Below, in pieces: positions 15,580 through 25,514 of a DNA stretch of 64,000 bases (the stretch's first letter is position 1; every line of letters starts with the position of its first letter). The translations under genes and the position numbers were made by a program. The stretch is taken from positions 1 to 64,000 of the forward strand of contig CAOKAE010000003.1 of NCBI GenBank assembly GCA_948466335.1, read 5' to 3'. This DNA comes from an uncultured Coriobacteriia bacterium. Its GTDB lineage: Bacteria; Actinomycetota; Coriobacteriia; Coriobacteriales; QAMH01. Under the pieces are notes generated by a model. The model saw only the letters and a program-made list of their open reading frames with translations. It ran no database searches and was not told where the DNA came from.

Positions 15580-17682
15580 ATGGACGAGACATTCGAAGCC
15601 GAACAAGCGCATTTGAGCATGACCTACGCGAAGCTCCAGGACATCGAGCGGGACCTGCAAGACCAGCTCGCGCGCATCTTCGACGAGGTGGCCTCCGACA
15701 AGGATCTCATCACCGACGAGCTCAGCTTCGACTTCGACAGCGACATCCACGTCGAGACCATGGCCGAGCTCGAGGCCGTCAACCGCATCATCGACACCTA
15801 CAACCTCGCCGCCGACGTCACAACCGAACGCCTGCACCGCGCCCAGCTCCTCCTCAAGCAGCCCTACTTCGCCAAGGTATCGCTCCAGTTCAAGGCCGGC
15901 AGCGAGCCCAAGGACGTCTACATCGGCAACGTCGGCATGACCGACGACGACTACCGCCACTTCATCGTCGACTGGCGCAGCCCCATCGCCGAGGTCTACT
16001 ATAACCAGGAAAACGGCAAGACGAGCTACGAGGCCAACGGTCGCGTCATCGACTGCGACCTCAAACTGCGCCGTCAGTTCGACATCGAGCGTGACGAGCT
16101 CAAGGCCCTCTTCGACACGACGGTCGCCATCCAGGACGAGCTGCTGCTCGCCGCGCTCGCGCAGGACCGCTCCTCGCGCCTGTCGGCCATCACGGCCACC
16201 ATCCAGAAGGAGCAAAACGAGGTCATCCGCCACGAGGACGTGCCCGCACTGCTGGTCAGCGGTATCGCGGGATCCGGCAAGACCTCGGTGCTTCTGCAAC
16301 GCATTGCCTATCTCTTCTACCGCCAGCGCGACACGCTCAAGCCCGAGGACGTCTTCCTCATCACGCCCAACCCGGTGTTCCAGCGCTACATCGAGAACGT
16401 CCTGCCCGAGATGGGCGAGAGCAACCCCTCGTCAATCACCTTCGAATCGCTCATGACCGGCCTCGGCCTCGGCAGCCGCGACCTGGGCCGCGAGGTGAGC
16501 GCCGACGCCTTGCGCGTCATCGACGAGAGGCTACCCGAATTCAAGCTCAAGCAAGGCGACTTCACCGACATACGCATCGAGGGCGAGCCCGTCATCACGG
16601 CCGCCCAGGCCCAGGGCGCGTGGAGCAAGCTCAAGAACCTTCCCACCGGCACCCACAAGAGCGCCCTGGTCATCGAAGACCTCATCGACCGCCTCGAACA
16701 GCGCATCAAGCGCCTCGCCAAGTCCGAGAAGCACCAGGACATGATCAGCGACCTTTCGGATGCCGAGCAGATCGCGTGCTTCGGCGAAAGCGTCTTCGTC
16801 GGCGACATGGACGAAGACGAGCTCGCGAGCTACACCGAGCGTTTCCTGCGCTGGCGCTACGCGGGCGTCGAGCACGAGATCGAGGAAGGGCGCTGGCTAC
16901 GGCTCGACGCCATCGGCATGCGCCTGACCGGGTCGGAAAACCTCAGCGCCATCGAATGGCTCTACCTCAAGCTCGCCCTCGTGGGCGGCGGCATGCGCCA
17001 TGCGCGCTACGTCATGATCGACGAGGTGCAGGACTACGGCACCGCCCAGCTCATGTGCCTGGCCCGTTACTTCGGCAGGGCCCACTTCATGCTGCTGGGA
17101 GACGAGAACCAGGCCATCCGCGAGGGCACGGCGAGCTTCGCGAAAATCCGCGACATCTTCGAGCGCGCCTGCGGGTCTGTCGAGACCTGCGAGCTCATGA
17201 CGAGCTATCGCTCGTCACCGGAAATCACGGCGCTGTTCACGAGCCTGCTCGATGACGAGGAACGCGTGCGCGTCGAATCCGTGCAGCGTCCGGGCACGGC
17301 CCCCGTCATCATCGAGTGCGCCGACGAGGAGGACTACGCGGCGCAGCTGCGCGCGGCAGTGGAGGAAGCGCTCGAGGCGGAGTGCCTGGCGGCCGTCATC
17401 GCCCCGGACGCGCGTCGCATGGCCAAGCTCGAGCAGATGCTCGAGGGGCTGCCCGTCGCCATCCCCTCCCGCAGCGAGGCCATCGGCGAACGTGGCGTGT
17501 TGCTGCTCGACATCAAGCTCGCCAAGGGGCTGGAATTCGACCAGGTCATCGTCCCCGACGTGGGTGACCGCGCCTATCCCGACGAGACGCTTGCCCGCCA
17601 TCGCCTCTACACCGCGATATCGCGCGCAACCAAGAAGGTCACCCTCATCGCCAACGGCAGGCTCACCTCGCTACTCCGGTAG
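15580..17682 (+). CDS. helD: HelD-like superfamily 1 helicase / RNA polymerase recycling factor
   Basis: A 700-aa UvrD/Rep-like ATPase of the HelD type, which in Gram-positives releases stalled RNA polymerase from nucleic acid. An N-terminal coiled-coil arm (about 1-75) is followed by motif I GIAGSGKTSVLLQR (Lys 234), motif II MIDEVQDYG, MTSYRSSPEI (motif IV region), LAKGLEFDQVIVPD (motif V) and RLYTAISRATKKV (motif VI). The start at 15580 follows TAGGGAGC; an in-frame start further upstream would read through a family A hairpin. It is a single-gene unit, followed by a family C repeat. Confidence 0.93.
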   Translation: MDETFEAEQAHLSMTYAKLQDIERDLQDQLARIFDEVASDKDLITDELSFDFDSDIHVETMAELEAVNRIIDTYNLAADVTTERLHRAQLLLKQPYFAKVSLQFKAGSEPKDVYIGNVGMTDDDYRHFIVDWRSPIAEVYYNQENGKTSYEANGRVIDCDLKLRRQFDIERDELKALFDTTVAIQDELLLAALAQDRSSRLSAITATIQKEQNEVIRHEDVPALLVSGIAGSGKTSVLLQRIAYLFYRQRDTLKPEDVFLITPNPVFQRYIENVLPEMGESNPSSITFESLMTGLGLGSRDLGREVSADALRVIDERLPEFKLKQGDFTDIRIEGEPVITAAQAQGAWSKLKNLPTGTHKSALVIEDLIDRLEQRIKRLAKSEKHQDMISDLSDAEQIACFGESVFVGDMDEDELASYTERFLRWRYAGVEHEIEEGRWLRLDAIGMRLTGSENLSAIEWLYLKLALVGGGMRHARYVMIDEVQDYGTAQLMCLARYFGRAHFMLLGDENQAIREGTASFAKIRDIFERACGSVETCELMTSYRSSPEITALFTSLLDDEERVRVESVQRPGTAPVIIECADEEDYAAQLRAAVEEALEAECLAAVIAPDARRMAKLEQMLEGLPVAIPSRSEAIGERGVLLLDIKLAKGLEFDQVIVPDVGDRAYPDETLARHRLYTAISRATKKVTLIANGRLTSLLR

Positions 17683-17690
17683 AAGGCCCC

Positions 17691-17805
17691 TGTCATTTCG
17701 ACCGGAGGCGCGTAGCGCCGTAGTGGAGAAATCTCGCCCTTCTGCCGCAGGGCAGCTCGAGATTTCTCGACTCCGCTCACTTCGTTCGCTGCGCTCGAAA
17801 TGACA
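17691..17805. repeat. Family C element, copy 1
   Basis: The outer arms TGTCATTTCGA/TCGAAATGACA and inner arms GAGAAATCTCG/CGAGATTTCTC form a long imperfect hairpin of about 115 bp. Copies at 30108, 32991, 43559 and 46471 share the same design. It lies between helD and the M20 gene. Confidence 0.92.
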
Positions 17806-17907
17806 TTGGGACGTCCCCTCATTCACTTTGCCCGGAATGACAGAACGACGCAATTTGCTCATAATCGCTGTATCATGGTCAGTGAATCCACGACCAAGGA
17901 GTCGACC

Positions 17908-19164
17908 ATGTCAGACACGCACGACAGCGCCCAGACCGCCCGCGAGCTTGGCGAACGCTACGCTGACGAAATCATCGCACTACGCCGCCACTTCCACCAG
18001 CATCCCGAGCTTTCCGCCAAGGAGTTCGAGACGAGCGCCTACATCCGCGAGCGCCTCGACGAGCTGGGCATCCCCTACGAACGCATCGAGGGACCGCGTC
18101 CCGCCGATGACCGCGAGGAACGCGACGAGTTCATCGGCACGGGCATCATCGCGACCATCCGCGGCGAGGCAGACGGCGCCTACGACGCCGAAGGACAGCC
18201 CTCCCGACGCGTCGCCCTGCGTTGCGACATGGACGCGCTGCCCGTCACGGAAAAGACGGGGCTTCCCTTCGCCTCGCAAAACGACGGGGTCATGCACGCC
18301 TGCGGCCACGACTGCCACATGGCCATGCAACTGGGCGCCGCACATATACTCGCGAGCATGCGTGACCAGCTACGCGGCGAGGTGCGCCTCATCTTCCAGC
18401 CCGCCGAGGAAATCTCCATCGGCGCCCGCGACATGATCGCCGCCGGTGCCCTCGACGGCGTGGACGCCATCTTCGGCCAGCACGTCTGGAGCGAAGTCGA
18501 CGCCGGCAGCTTCTCCTGCGAGGCAGGCGGCCGCATGGGCAATACCGATTGGTTCCGCATCGACATCGAGGGCGTGAGCGCCCATGGGTCGATGCCCCAC
18601 AAGGGCGTGGATGCCATCGTCATCGCCTGCGAGATCGTCGATGCGCTCCAACTGCTCGTGAGCCGTCGCTCCTCGCCCTTCGAGCCCGTCGTCGTCACCG
18701 TGGGCGAAATCCACGGCGGCACGGCACGCAACATCATGGCCGGTAGCGCCTATATCGCGGGCACCGTACGCACCTGGAACCCCGAAATGCGCACCTACAT
18801 CGCCAACCGCCTCGAGCACATCTGCGCGAAGCTCGTGGATGCCTTCGGCGCGAAGATCGAGATCGAGTACACGCGGGGCAATCCCGCTGTCATCAACGAC
18901 AAGAAGGTCGCGCAGGTCGCGGCCCATGCCATCGCGGACAATTTCGGTGGTGACGCGCTTGCCCACTACCAGGGGACGCTTTCGGGTGAGGACTTCGCGG
19001 AATACCTGCAGTACGTTCCCGGCGTCTTCGTCTTCACGGGCATCAGGAACCCCCGGGCGGGCACCACGCATCCCCAGCACAGCTGCTACTACGATATCGA
19101 CGAGAGCGTGCTCGCTCCCGGTGCCGTCGTCGCCGCCCAATGGGCCCTCGACATGCTCGCCTAA
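17908..19164 (+). CDS. M20-family amidohydrolase
   Basis: A 418-aa metallopeptidase of the M20D (HipO/IAA-amino-acid hydrolase) group that removes acyl groups from N-acyl amino acids. Metal and catalytic motifs are RRHFHQHPELSA, RCDMDALPVTE, MHACGHDCHMAM and FQPAEE; a dimerisation domain occupies about residues 215-330. The ATG at 17908 follows AAGGAG; an in-frame start at 17875 is less likely. The exact amide substrate is not evident. It overlaps the convergent glycosylase gene by 4 nt. Confidence 0.92.
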   Translation: MSDTHDSAQTARELGERYADEIIALRRHFHQHPELSAKEFETSAYIRERLDELGIPYERIEGPRPADDREERDEFIGTGIIATIRGEADGAYDAEGQPSRRVALRCDMDALPVTEKTGLPFASQNDGVMHACGHDCHMAMQLGAAHILASMRDQLRGEVRLIFQPAEEISIGARDMIAAGALDGVDAIFGQHVWSEVDAGSFSCEAGGRMGNTDWFRIDIEGVSAHGSMPHKGVDAIVIACEIVDALQLLVSRRSSPFEPVVVTVGEIHGGTARNIMAGSAYIAGTVRTWNPEMRTYIANRLEHICAKLVDAFGAKIEIEYTRGNPAVINDKKVAQVAAHAIADNFGGDALAHYQGTLSGEDFAEYLQYVPGVFVFTGIRNPRAGTTHPQHSCYYDIDESVLAPGAVVAAQWALDMLA

Positions 19165-19649
19165 GCTCGTAGCACCCCATAGGCCGCGATGAGCGCCTCG
19201 AGCGAGGTGGCCGCATTGGCCGGGCTCGTCGATGGCAGTCGCAGGCATTCCCGCCCGTACACCGGCTCCAGATGGCGCCGGTAGAGCTCGTGGGCTTTTG
19301 CCCCGGTGGCATAGATGCCCTCGATGGGCGCAACGTCGAGGATGCGCGAAAGGTCGTTGGGCACGGCATCGCGAATGCTCGCGTCCGAAGCCCCCTTGAT
19401 CGCGCAGCTCGCGAGTACATCCCACATCGCGATGCCATGACGCAGCAAAAACGCCCGACGCTCCTCGACCGATTGCGGCACGTCCTCGCCATACACCGCG
19501 GCCAGAACCTTCCACATGCGGTTTTGCGGATGACCGTAGAAGAAACCCTGCTCGCGCGATTTGGGCGACGGGAAGGTGCCCAACAGCAGGACCCGCGAGC
19601 GCTCGTCGAAGACCGGCTCGATCTCGTGAATGTGACGCGAATACTCCAT
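19161..19649 (-). CDS. DNA-deoxyinosine/hypoxanthine glycosylase, UDG family 6-like
   Basis: A 162-aa uracil-DNA-glycosylase-superfamily protein. The segment LLLGTFPSPKSREQGFFYG followed by HPQNRMW matches family 6 enzymes that remove hypoxanthine (deaminated adenine), and LPSTSPANA near the C-terminus is the second DNA-contacting motif. The start is taken at 19649 (MEYSRHIHEIEPVFD, as usual for the family); 19667 is an in-frame alternative. Its role would be base excision repair. Confidence 0.85.
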   Translation of the reverse strand: MEYSRHIHEIEPVFDERSRVLLLGTFPSPKSREQGFFYGHPQNRMWKVLAAVYGEDVPQSVEERRAFLLRHGIAMWDVLASCAIKGASDASIRDAVPNDLSRILDVAPIEGIYATGAKAHELYRRHLEPVYGRECLRLPSTSPANAATSLEALIAAYGVLRA

Positions 19650-19736
19650 GGGGCCACTGTACCCCATCTTGGACGTGCTGTCTAAAATATCCCCACGACC
19701 ATCATCCGTTTAACTCGATGTTTACGTTTTTATCTC

Positions 19737-19758
19737 CCCCAAACTTATCACTTTGGGG
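19737..19758. promoter_or_regulatory. Inverted repeat upstream of amidohydrolase
   Basis: CCCCAAA and TTTGGGG are perfect complements around an 8-nt AT-rich loop, 28 nt before the start at 19786. It could be an operator or a 5'-UTR hairpin. The surrounding 120 bp is AT-rich and probably holds the promoter. Confidence 0.4.
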
Positions 19759-19785
19759 TAGGATGCATCCATCAAAGGAGGAACC

Positions 19786-20595
19786 ATGGCAATCATCGAC
19801 GCACACGCGCACGTCTATCCGGAGAAGATCGCGAGCAAGGCGGTCGACGCCGTCGGAGCTTTCTACGGCGTGCAGATGTACGATGGCGGCCCCTGCGATC
19901 CCGGCACCCCCGAAGCCCTGCTCGCCACCACCAAGACCTCCCCCATCACGCACTTCATCGTGCATTCGGTCGCCACGAGTCCTCGTGCCGTGACCAGCAT
20001 CAACGACTTCATCGCCGAGCAGGCGCGCGAGCATCCCGAATTCATCGGTTTCGGCACCATGCACCCGGACTTCGAGGACAAGGAAGCCGAGGTCGAACGC
20101 GCCATGGAGCTGGGCCTACGCGGCTTCAAGATCCACCCCGACACGCAGATGGTCGACACCGACGACCCGCGCCTCATGGAGTTCTACGAGATCATCGCCG
20201 GTCGCCTGCCCATCACGATCCATACCGGCGACTACCGCCATGACTTCTCGCATCCGCGCCGCCTTGCCCGCGTGCTCGATGCCTTCCCCAGCCTCGTGGT
20301 GGACGCGGCGCACTTCGGCGGCTGGTCCATCTACGACCAGGGCTATGACTACCTGGGGAAATACGAGAACCTTTTCATCGACACCTCGAGCTCGCAGCCG
20401 CTCATGGGAGACCGCCACACGGCCGAGCTCGTGCGGATGTGGGGTGTCGACCGCGTCATGTGGGGCAGCGACCACCCGATGTGGAGTCCCGTAAGCGAAT
20501 ACGAGGCCTTCGCTGGCCTCGACTTTTCCGACGAGGAGTTCGACGCCATGCTCTGGCACAACGCCGAACGCTTCGCCGGGGTCAAAGTACGGTAG
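19786..20595 (+). CDS. Amidohydrolase family protein (amidohydro_2)
   Basis: A 269-aa TIM-barrel metal-dependent hydrolase or decarboxylase. The HxH motif is in IIDAHAHVYPEK (residues 6-8); later ligands are in ITIHTGDY, DAAHFGGW and MWGSDHPMW. AAAGGAGGAACC precedes the ATG, a very strong ribosome-binding site. The closest group is the amidohydrolase_2 family (ACMSD/LigY-like); the substrate is unknown. It converges with the SDR gene at a 4-nt gap. Confidence 0.88.
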   Translation: MAIIDAHAHVYPEKIASKAVDAVGAFYGVQMYDGGPCDPGTPEALLATTKTSPITHFIVHSVATSPRAVTSINDFIAEQAREHPEFIGFGTMHPDFEDKEAEVERAMELGLRGFKIHPDTQMVDTDDPRLMEFYEIIAGRLPITIHTGDYRHDFSHPRRLARVLDAFPSLVVDAAHFGGWSIYDQGYDYLGKYENLFIDTSSSQPLMGDRHTAELVRMWGVDRVMWGSDHPMWSPVSEYEAFAGLDFSDEEFDAMLWHNAERFAGVKVR

Positions 20596-20599
20596 ACTG

Positions 20600-21355
20600 C
20601 TACGTCCTCGCAAGCCCGTCGATGGGCAGCACGACGCCCGAGATGTAGCTCGCCATGTCGGAGGCGAGGAAGACGACGCCGTTGGCGATATCCTCCGGCT
20701 CGCCCATGCGGCCCAGCGGAATCGTCGCGATGAGCGGCTTGATGACCTCGTCGGGCAGCGCATCGACCATGTCGGTGTGAGTCACGCCGGGTGCCACCGC
20801 GTTCACGCGAATCTGCTTGGAGGCAAGCTCGCGGGCCAGCGACAGCGTGAGGCCGTTGACCGCGAACTTCGTCGCGGGATAGGCGCTACCGGCGGGCTGC
20901 CCGTCACGGCCCACCATGGAGCTCGTGTTGATGATGACGCCACCATTGCCCTGCTCGATCATGATGCGCGCCGCTGCCTGGGAGCAGACGAACACGGCGT
21001 TGAGGTTGAGGTCGACGACGCGCTCGAACTCCTCGACCGTGTAATCCACGAGCGGGGTGCGCGAGCTCACGCCGGCGTTGTTGCACAGGATGTCGAGGCG
21101 ACCGAAGGCCCCCAACACGTCATCGAATGCCGCGGCGACGGATGCCGGGTCATTGAGGTCGGGCGCGATGGCGAGCAGACGGTCGGCTAGGGCCGCGTCC
21201 TCCTCGATGAGCTTGGCGACCGCTGCTTGAGCCGTCTCCATGCGCGAACCGGCGACGGCGACGTTCGCGCCGTTTTCGAGCAGCTTGCGCACGATGGCCA
21301 ATCCGATACCACGGGTGCCACCGGTGACGATGGCGTTCTTTCCTTGGACTAACAT
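20600..21355 (-). CDS. Short-chain dehydrogenase/reductase (FabG-like)
   Basis: A 251-aa classical SDR: NAD(P)-binding TGGTRGIG at about residues 11-18, NNAG in the middle, and the catalytic triad Ser in NTSSMVG with YPATK. It resembles 3-oxoacyl-ACP reductase and glucose dehydrogenase; specificity cannot be assigned, and it stands apart from any fatty-acid operon. ATG at 21355 is preceded by AGGGGAAGC. Confidence 0.9.
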   Translation of the reverse strand: MLVQGKNAIVTGGTRGIGLAIVRKLLENGANVAVAGSRMETAQAAVAKLIEEDAALADRLLAIAPDLNDPASVAAAFDDVLGAFGRLDILCNNAGVSSRTPLVDYTVEEFERVVDLNLNAVFVCSQAAARIMIEQGNGGVIINTSSMVGRDGQPAGSAYPATKFAVNGLTLSLARELASKQIRVNAVAPGVTHTDMVDALPDEVIKPLIATIPLGRMGEPEDIANGVVFLASDMASYISGVVLPIDGLART

Positions 21356-21489
21356 AGCTTCCCCTTTCGATTTATACGAATACGAGGATAATACCGCAAA
21401 AAGTGGCATTCCCAGCCCTTATCACATCTTCTATATACGGCGAAACAGGGATACCGGCTCAGATAAGCGCTCCTCTGGACATTGAACCA

Positions 21490-21592
21490 CGCGTAGAGAG
21501 GCCGTCGAGCCGAGGTTAAGGGCGCGCGCCGTAAGGACCGCAAAGCGGGCCGTCGGGAAGCGCCCGTCGAGGCGAGGCGGACTCTCCACGCG
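21490..21592 (-). ncRNA. Family D structured element, copy 1 (hisF 3' UTR)
   Basis: A 103-nt element whose outer arms CGCGTAGAGAG and CTCTCCACGCG are complementary except at one position. It shares a roughly 75-nt core (for example CCGAGGTTAAGGG, AAGGACC, TCGAGG) with copy 2 at 36310-36411, whose arms are different in sequence. The one non-Watson-Crick pair is a G-U wobble if the minus strand is transcribed but an A-C mismatch on the plus strand, which favours the hisF strand. It begins 2 nt after the hisF stop. No promoter or T-run is evident. Confidence 0.55.
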
Positions 21593-21594
21593 CC

Positions 21595-22359
21595 TCACAA
21601 CCGTACCGGTATCCCCTGTTTCGCCATGTACTCCTTCACCTGGCGCACCGTGAGCTCCCCGAAGTGGAAGACGCTGGCCGCGAGCACGGCATCGGCCTCC
21701 CCCTCGATGATGCCCTCGGCGAAGTGTTCGAGCTTGCCCACGCCACCGCTCGCGATGACCGGAATGTCCACGGCTCGGGCCACCGTGCGCGTGAGCGCGA
21801 TGTCGAAGCCGTCCTTGGAGCCGTCGCAATCCATGGACGTGAGCAGAATCTCGCCTGCGCCGCGCCGCGCCGCCTCACGAGCCCACTCGATGGCGTCGAT
21901 ACCCGTGTCCTTGCGGCCGCCATGCACGTAGGCGGTCCACTTATCCGAGCCATCCGATGCCCTTTTGGCGTCGATAGCCACCAGAATCGCCTGGCTGCCG
22001 AAGGCAAGCGCCCCGGCGGTGATGATGGAGGGATCCACGAGCGCGGCGGAGTTGAGGGACACCTTGTCGGCACCGGCGGCAATCATCTGCCGCATGTCGT
22101 CCACGTTCTTGAAGCCGCCGCCCACGGCGTAGGGAATGTGCACTTCCTCGCTCGCCCGCGACGCCATGGCGATGGTCGTCTTGCGCCCCTCGTGGGTCGC
22201 GGTGATGTCGAGGAAGATGACCTCGTCGGCGCCCTGCTCGTCATAGGCGTTGGCCAGGTCGACCGGATCGCCCGCATCGCGCAAGTTGACGAAGTTGACG
22301 CCCTTGACGACGCGTCCGTCCTTCACGTCCAGGCAGGGAATGACGCGCTTGGTCAGCAT
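21595..22359 (-). CDS. hisF: Imidazole glycerol phosphate synthase cyclase subunit
   Basis: A 254-aa (beta/alpha)8 barrel that uses ammonia from HisH to form imidazole-glycerol phosphate and [25 protein letters not shown] (with the first catalytic Asp), [17 protein letters not shown] and [11 protein letters not shown] are family motifs. The ATG at 22359 has GGGAGG upstream and overlaps the 3' end of hisA by 7 nt. It is the last gene of the operon; the family D element follows the stop. Confidence 0.96.
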   Translation of the reverse strand: MLTKRVIPCLDVKDGRVVKGVNFVNLRDAGDPVDLANAYDEQGADEVIFLDITATHEGRKTTIAMASRASEEVHIPYAVGGGFKNVDDMRQMIAAGADKVSLNSAALVDPSIITAGALAFGSQAILVAIDAKRASDGSDKWTAYVHGGRKDTGIDAIEWAREAARRGAGEILLTSMDCDGSKDGFDIALTRTVARAVDIPVIASGGVGKLEHFAEGIIEGEADAVLAASVFHFGELTVRQVKEYMAKQGIPVRL

Positions 22360-23087
22360 GAGGCCTCCCTGCACGCCGCGATGCCCTCCTCGACCGTGAA
22401 CGCGCCCTCGTAGATGGCGCGCCCGGTGATGACGCCGTCGATGCTGCCACAGGGAAGCTCACCGAGCGCATGGATGTCCGCGAGCGTGGCCACGCCGCCC
22501 GATGCCGTAATCGCAAAGCCCGCGACCTGCGCGAGTCGCCCGTAGGCAGCTGCATCGATGCCGGTCTGCATGCCGTCGCGGGCGATGTCGGTGTAGACGA
22601 GCTCGTGAATGCCCCGGTCCTTGAGCTCGGCGACGAGGTCGACCGCCGGCGTGGACGTGCCCTCGCGCCAACCCTCGATGGCGACCATGCCATCCTTGGC
22701 ATCGATGCCGGCGACGACGTTATCGGCGTGAGCGGCCACGGCAGCCTCGCAAAACGCCGGGTCACGCACGAGCGCGCTGCCGAGCACGAGACGCGTCGCC
22801 CCCGCGTCCAGGTAACGCTCGAGCGTCTCCATGGTGCGGATGCCACCGCCAATCTCGATCTCGACGTCGGTCTCGCGGGCGATGCGCGAGATGACGTCGA
22901 TGTTCGTGGGCGCACCGTCGCGGGCACCGTCGAGGTCGACGATGTGGATACGCTCGGCTCCCGCCTCCTCGAAGAGGCGCGCCTGGGCGACGGCATCGTC
23001 GTTGTAAACCGTCACCTGCGCGTAATCGCCCTTCTTGAGGCGCACCGCGCGGCCGTCGAGTATGTCGATTGCGGGGACGAGAATCAT
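22353..23087 (-). CDS. hisA: ProFAR isomerase
   Basis: A 244-aa (beta/alpha)8 isomerase converting ProFAR to PRFAR in histidine synthesis. [21 protein letters not shown] carries the catalytic Asp of the first strand; [19 protein letters not shown] and [12 protein letters not shown] (second Asp) follow. It overlaps hisF by 7 nt, indicating coupled translation, and lies 58 nt after hisH. Confidence 0.96.
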   Translation of the reverse strand: MILVPAIDILDGRAVRLKKGDYAQVTVYNDDAVAQARLFEEAGAERIHIVDLDGARDGAPTNIDVISRIARETDVEIEIGGGIRTMETLERYLDAGATRLVLGSALVRDPAFCEAAVAAHADNVVAGIDAKDGMVAIEGWREGTSTPAVDLVAELKDRGIHELVYTDIARDGMQTGIDAAAYGRLAQVAGFAITASGGVATLADIHALGELPCGSIDGVITGRAIYEGAFTVEEGIAACREASC

Positions 23088-23145
23088 CTTCTACCTGCCG
23101 TTTCCTCTCGTATCTTGGTCAAAAGCACTATCCTAGCCAAAACCA

Positions 23146-23823
23146 TTAGCTTCGACGAGCTTCTACGATCTTTCCGAAGTTCTCAAGCAACCGTAATCCC
23201 AGGTGAGAGGACTTTTCGGGATGAAATTGCACGCCGAATACATTGTCGTGGGCCACCGCGGCGGCAAAACGCTGTGCATGCTCGCTCGTCGCCACCAGAT
23301 CGGCTGTGTCGTCGGGCACCGCGCAGTACGAATGGGTAAAGTAGAAGTAGCCGCCATCGTCGATGCCGTCGAAAAGCCGCGCGGCAGCCTCACGCCCCGC
23401 GAAGCCGTCGACGAACTCGACCGAGTTCCAGCCAACGTGCGGAATCTTGTGCTTGGCACCGTTCGCGTCAATTGCGGCCATACGCTCCACATGACCGGGC
23501 AAGACGCCGAGTCCCGCCAGACGCTCTCCTTCGGGCTGTCCCTCGTCTCCCCAGTCGAAGAGCAAGTGCACGCCGAGGCAAATCCCCAGGAAGGGCACGC
23601 CCTGGGCGACGGCGCTGCGCAACGCGTCAGCCTGGCCCGTCTCTTCCATCGTCGTCATCGCGTCGGTGAAGGCGCCCACGCCGGGCAACACGACGCCGTC
23701 GGCGGCCAGGATGTCGGCCGGCGCATCGGTGATGCGCGCGTCGAAGCCCGCGTCGGCAAGGCCGCGCTGCACGCTGGCCAAGTTGCCCTTGCAGTAGTCG
23801 ACGACGGCGATCGAGGCGGCCAT
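23146..23823 (-). CDS. hisH: Imidazole glycerol phosphate synthase glutaminase subunit
   Basis: A 225-aa class I glutamine amidotransferase that supplies ammonia to HisF. The nucleophile Cys is in PFLGICLGVHLLFD; the His/Glu of the triad are in GVQFHPEKSS. The N-terminus is VVDYCKGNLASVQRGL. Its ATG shares one base with the hisB stop (TGATG), so the pair is translationally coupled. Confidence 0.95.
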   Translation of the reverse strand: MAASIAVVDYCKGNLASVQRGLADAGFDARITDAPADILAADGVVLPGVGAFTDAMTTMEETGQADALRSAVAQGVPFLGICLGVHLLFDWGDEGQPEGERLAGLGVLPGHVERMAAIDANGAKHKIPHVGWNSVEFVDGFAGREAAARLFDGIDDGGYFYFTHSYCAVPDDTADLVATSEHAQRFAAAVAHDNVFGVQFHPEKSSHLGLRLLENFGKIVEARRS

Positions 23824-24413
23824 CACAGTACGCCCTTGGTCGAAGGCACCACGTCGGCGATGCGCGGGTCGATGGCAACAGCGGCGCTGATGGCGCGTGC
23901 GGCGGCCTTGAACGCCGCCTCGAGGATGTGATGCATGTTGCGCCCGCACACCGAGCGGATGTTGAGCGTCGCGCCCATGTTGGCGGCAAGGGCGATGAAG
24001 AACTCCTGGGCCAAGGTCACGTCGAAGCTGCCCAGCAGCGGACAGGTCATGTCCACGTCGTAGTGCAGCTGGCCGCGTCCCGAGATATCCACCGCCGCCA
24101 TGACAAGGGCCTCGTCCATGGGCAGCAGGATCGAGCCATAGCGCACGATGCCGCGACAGTCGCCCAACGCCTGCGCGAAGCACTGCCCGAGCACGATACC
24201 GCAATCCTCGACCGTGTGATGGGCCTCGACGTCCACGTCACCGGTGCAGCGCACGTAGAGGTCGAAGAGCCCGTGACGCCCGAAGGCGTCGAGCATGTGG
24301 TCGAAGAAGGGCACACCCGTGTCGATGTCGGTCTTGCCGCGTCCGTCGAGGTCGAGCCGAACCGTGATGTCGGTCTCCTTGGTCGTGCGGGTTATCCCAG
24401 AAATGCGCTCCAT
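23823..24413 (-). CDS. hisB: Imidazoleglycerol-phosphate dehydratase
   Basis: A 196-aa monofunctional dehydratase (no HolPase domain). The manganese-binding repeats are visible: FFDHMLDAFGRHG and DVEAHHTVEDCGIVLG in the first half, HYDVDM and NMHHILEAAFKA in the second. It lies between hisC (12-nt gap) and hisH (1-nt overlap). Confidence 0.95.
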   Translation of the reverse strand: MERISGITRTTKETDITVRLDLDGRGKTDIDTGVPFFDHMLDAFGRHGLFDLYVRCTGDVDVEAHHTVEDCGIVLGQCFAQALGDCRGIVRYGSILLPMDEALVMAAVDISGRGQLHYDVDMTCPLLGSFDVTLAQEFFIALAANMGATLNIRSVCGRNMHHILEAAFKAAARAISAAVAIDPRIADVVPSTKGVL

Positions 24414-24425
24414 AGTGCCTGTCTT

Positions 24426-25511
24426 TCATCGTTGATTGGCAAGGTCGTCGAGCTCTTCTGCGAGCGCGGCGAGGAAGCGGTCGTTCTCTTCGGGCGTGCC
24501 CACGGTCACGCGCAGGCAACCGGCCAGGTGGTTCTCGCCCGACACGTTGCGCACGAGCACCGAGTGCTTTTCGTCCAGGTCGCTCCACGTGCGCATCGCA
24601 AACGGCAGCTTGATCATGACGAAGTTGGCCTCGCTCGGATACACCGTCACCTTGGGCAGCTCCGAGAGCGCGGCGATAAGCCGATCGCGTTCGACGCGCG
24701 TGACCTCGATGCCCTCATCGAAGAGCGCGCGGTTGTGCACGACCTCCTCGCCCACGATCTGGCTGATCGCGTCGACCGAATAGGGCTGGCGCACCTTCTT
24801 GAACTCGTTGATCACGCTCGGGTTGCCGAGGAAGTAGCCCAGGCGGATGCCCGCGCAGCGGTAGGCCTTCGAGAAGGTGTGCAGGATGAGCAGGTTCTCG
24901 TACTCGTCGAGCAGCTTGACCGCGCTCTCGTCGGCAAACTCGCCGTAGGCCTCGTCGACCAGCACGAGCGCATCGCTCGCGTCCAGGATGCGCCGGATGT
25001 CCTCGAGCGGCGTCATCGTGCCCGTCGGGTTGTTCGGGTTCGTGATGACGACGATGTCGATGTCGCCCTTGGCCAGGCGCTCGCAGGCGCGGTCCACATC
25101 GATGGACCAGTCGTCTTCGCGACGCGGGATGTTGACGACCTGCGTGTTCGTGAGCACGGCGTTCGTCTCGTACACCGAGAAGGTGGGCGGGAAGGTGAGC
25201 AGGCTGCGTCCCGGGCCGCCCCAGGCGACGAAGATGTCGTAGAGCAGCTCGTCGCCACCGTTGCCGACGAGAACGTTGGCGGCCTTGAGGCCGTGCCATT
25301 CGGCAATCGCGACGCGCAGCGTATTGGCGAGCGGGTCGGGGTAGCGGTTGAAGTCGAGCGTGCGCACGCGCTCGAGCACCGCGTCAAGCACGGCATCGGG
25401 CACGTTGAGCGGGCTTTCGTTGGCAGAAAGCAATGTGTTGCTTTTCTTGTACTTCGGGTCGTAGGGCAGCATACCCACGAGCGCGTCTGCGCTGCATCGC
25501 ACGTCCTTCAT
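24426..25511 (-). CDS. hisC: Histidinol-phosphate aminotransferase
   Basis: A 361-aa PLP-dependent aminotransferase converting imidazole-acetol phosphate to histidinol phosphate. LSANESPLNVP, GNGGDELLYD, TNPNNPTGT, VDEAYGEF and the PLP-lysine motif HTFSKAYRCAGIRLGY are typical. It starts 3 nt after the hisD stop. Confidence 0.95.
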   Translation of the reverse strand: MKDVRCSADALVGMLPYDPKYKKSNTLLSANESPLNVPDAVLDAVLERVRTLDFNRYPDPLANTLRVAIAEWHGLKAANVLVGNGGDELLYDIFVAWGGPGRSLLTFPPTFSVYETNAVLTNTQVVNIPRREDDWSIDVDRACERLAKGDIDIVVITNPNNPTGTMTPLEDIRRILDASDALVLVDEAYGEFADESAVKLLDEYENLLILHTFSKAYRCAGIRLGYFLGNPSVINEFKKVRQPYSVDAISQIVGEEVVHNRALFDEGIEVTRVERDRLIAALSELPKVTVYPSEANFVMIKLPFAMRTWSDLDEKHSVLVRNVSGENHLAGCLRVTVGTPEENDRFLAALAEELDDLANQR

Positions 25512-25514
25512 GGG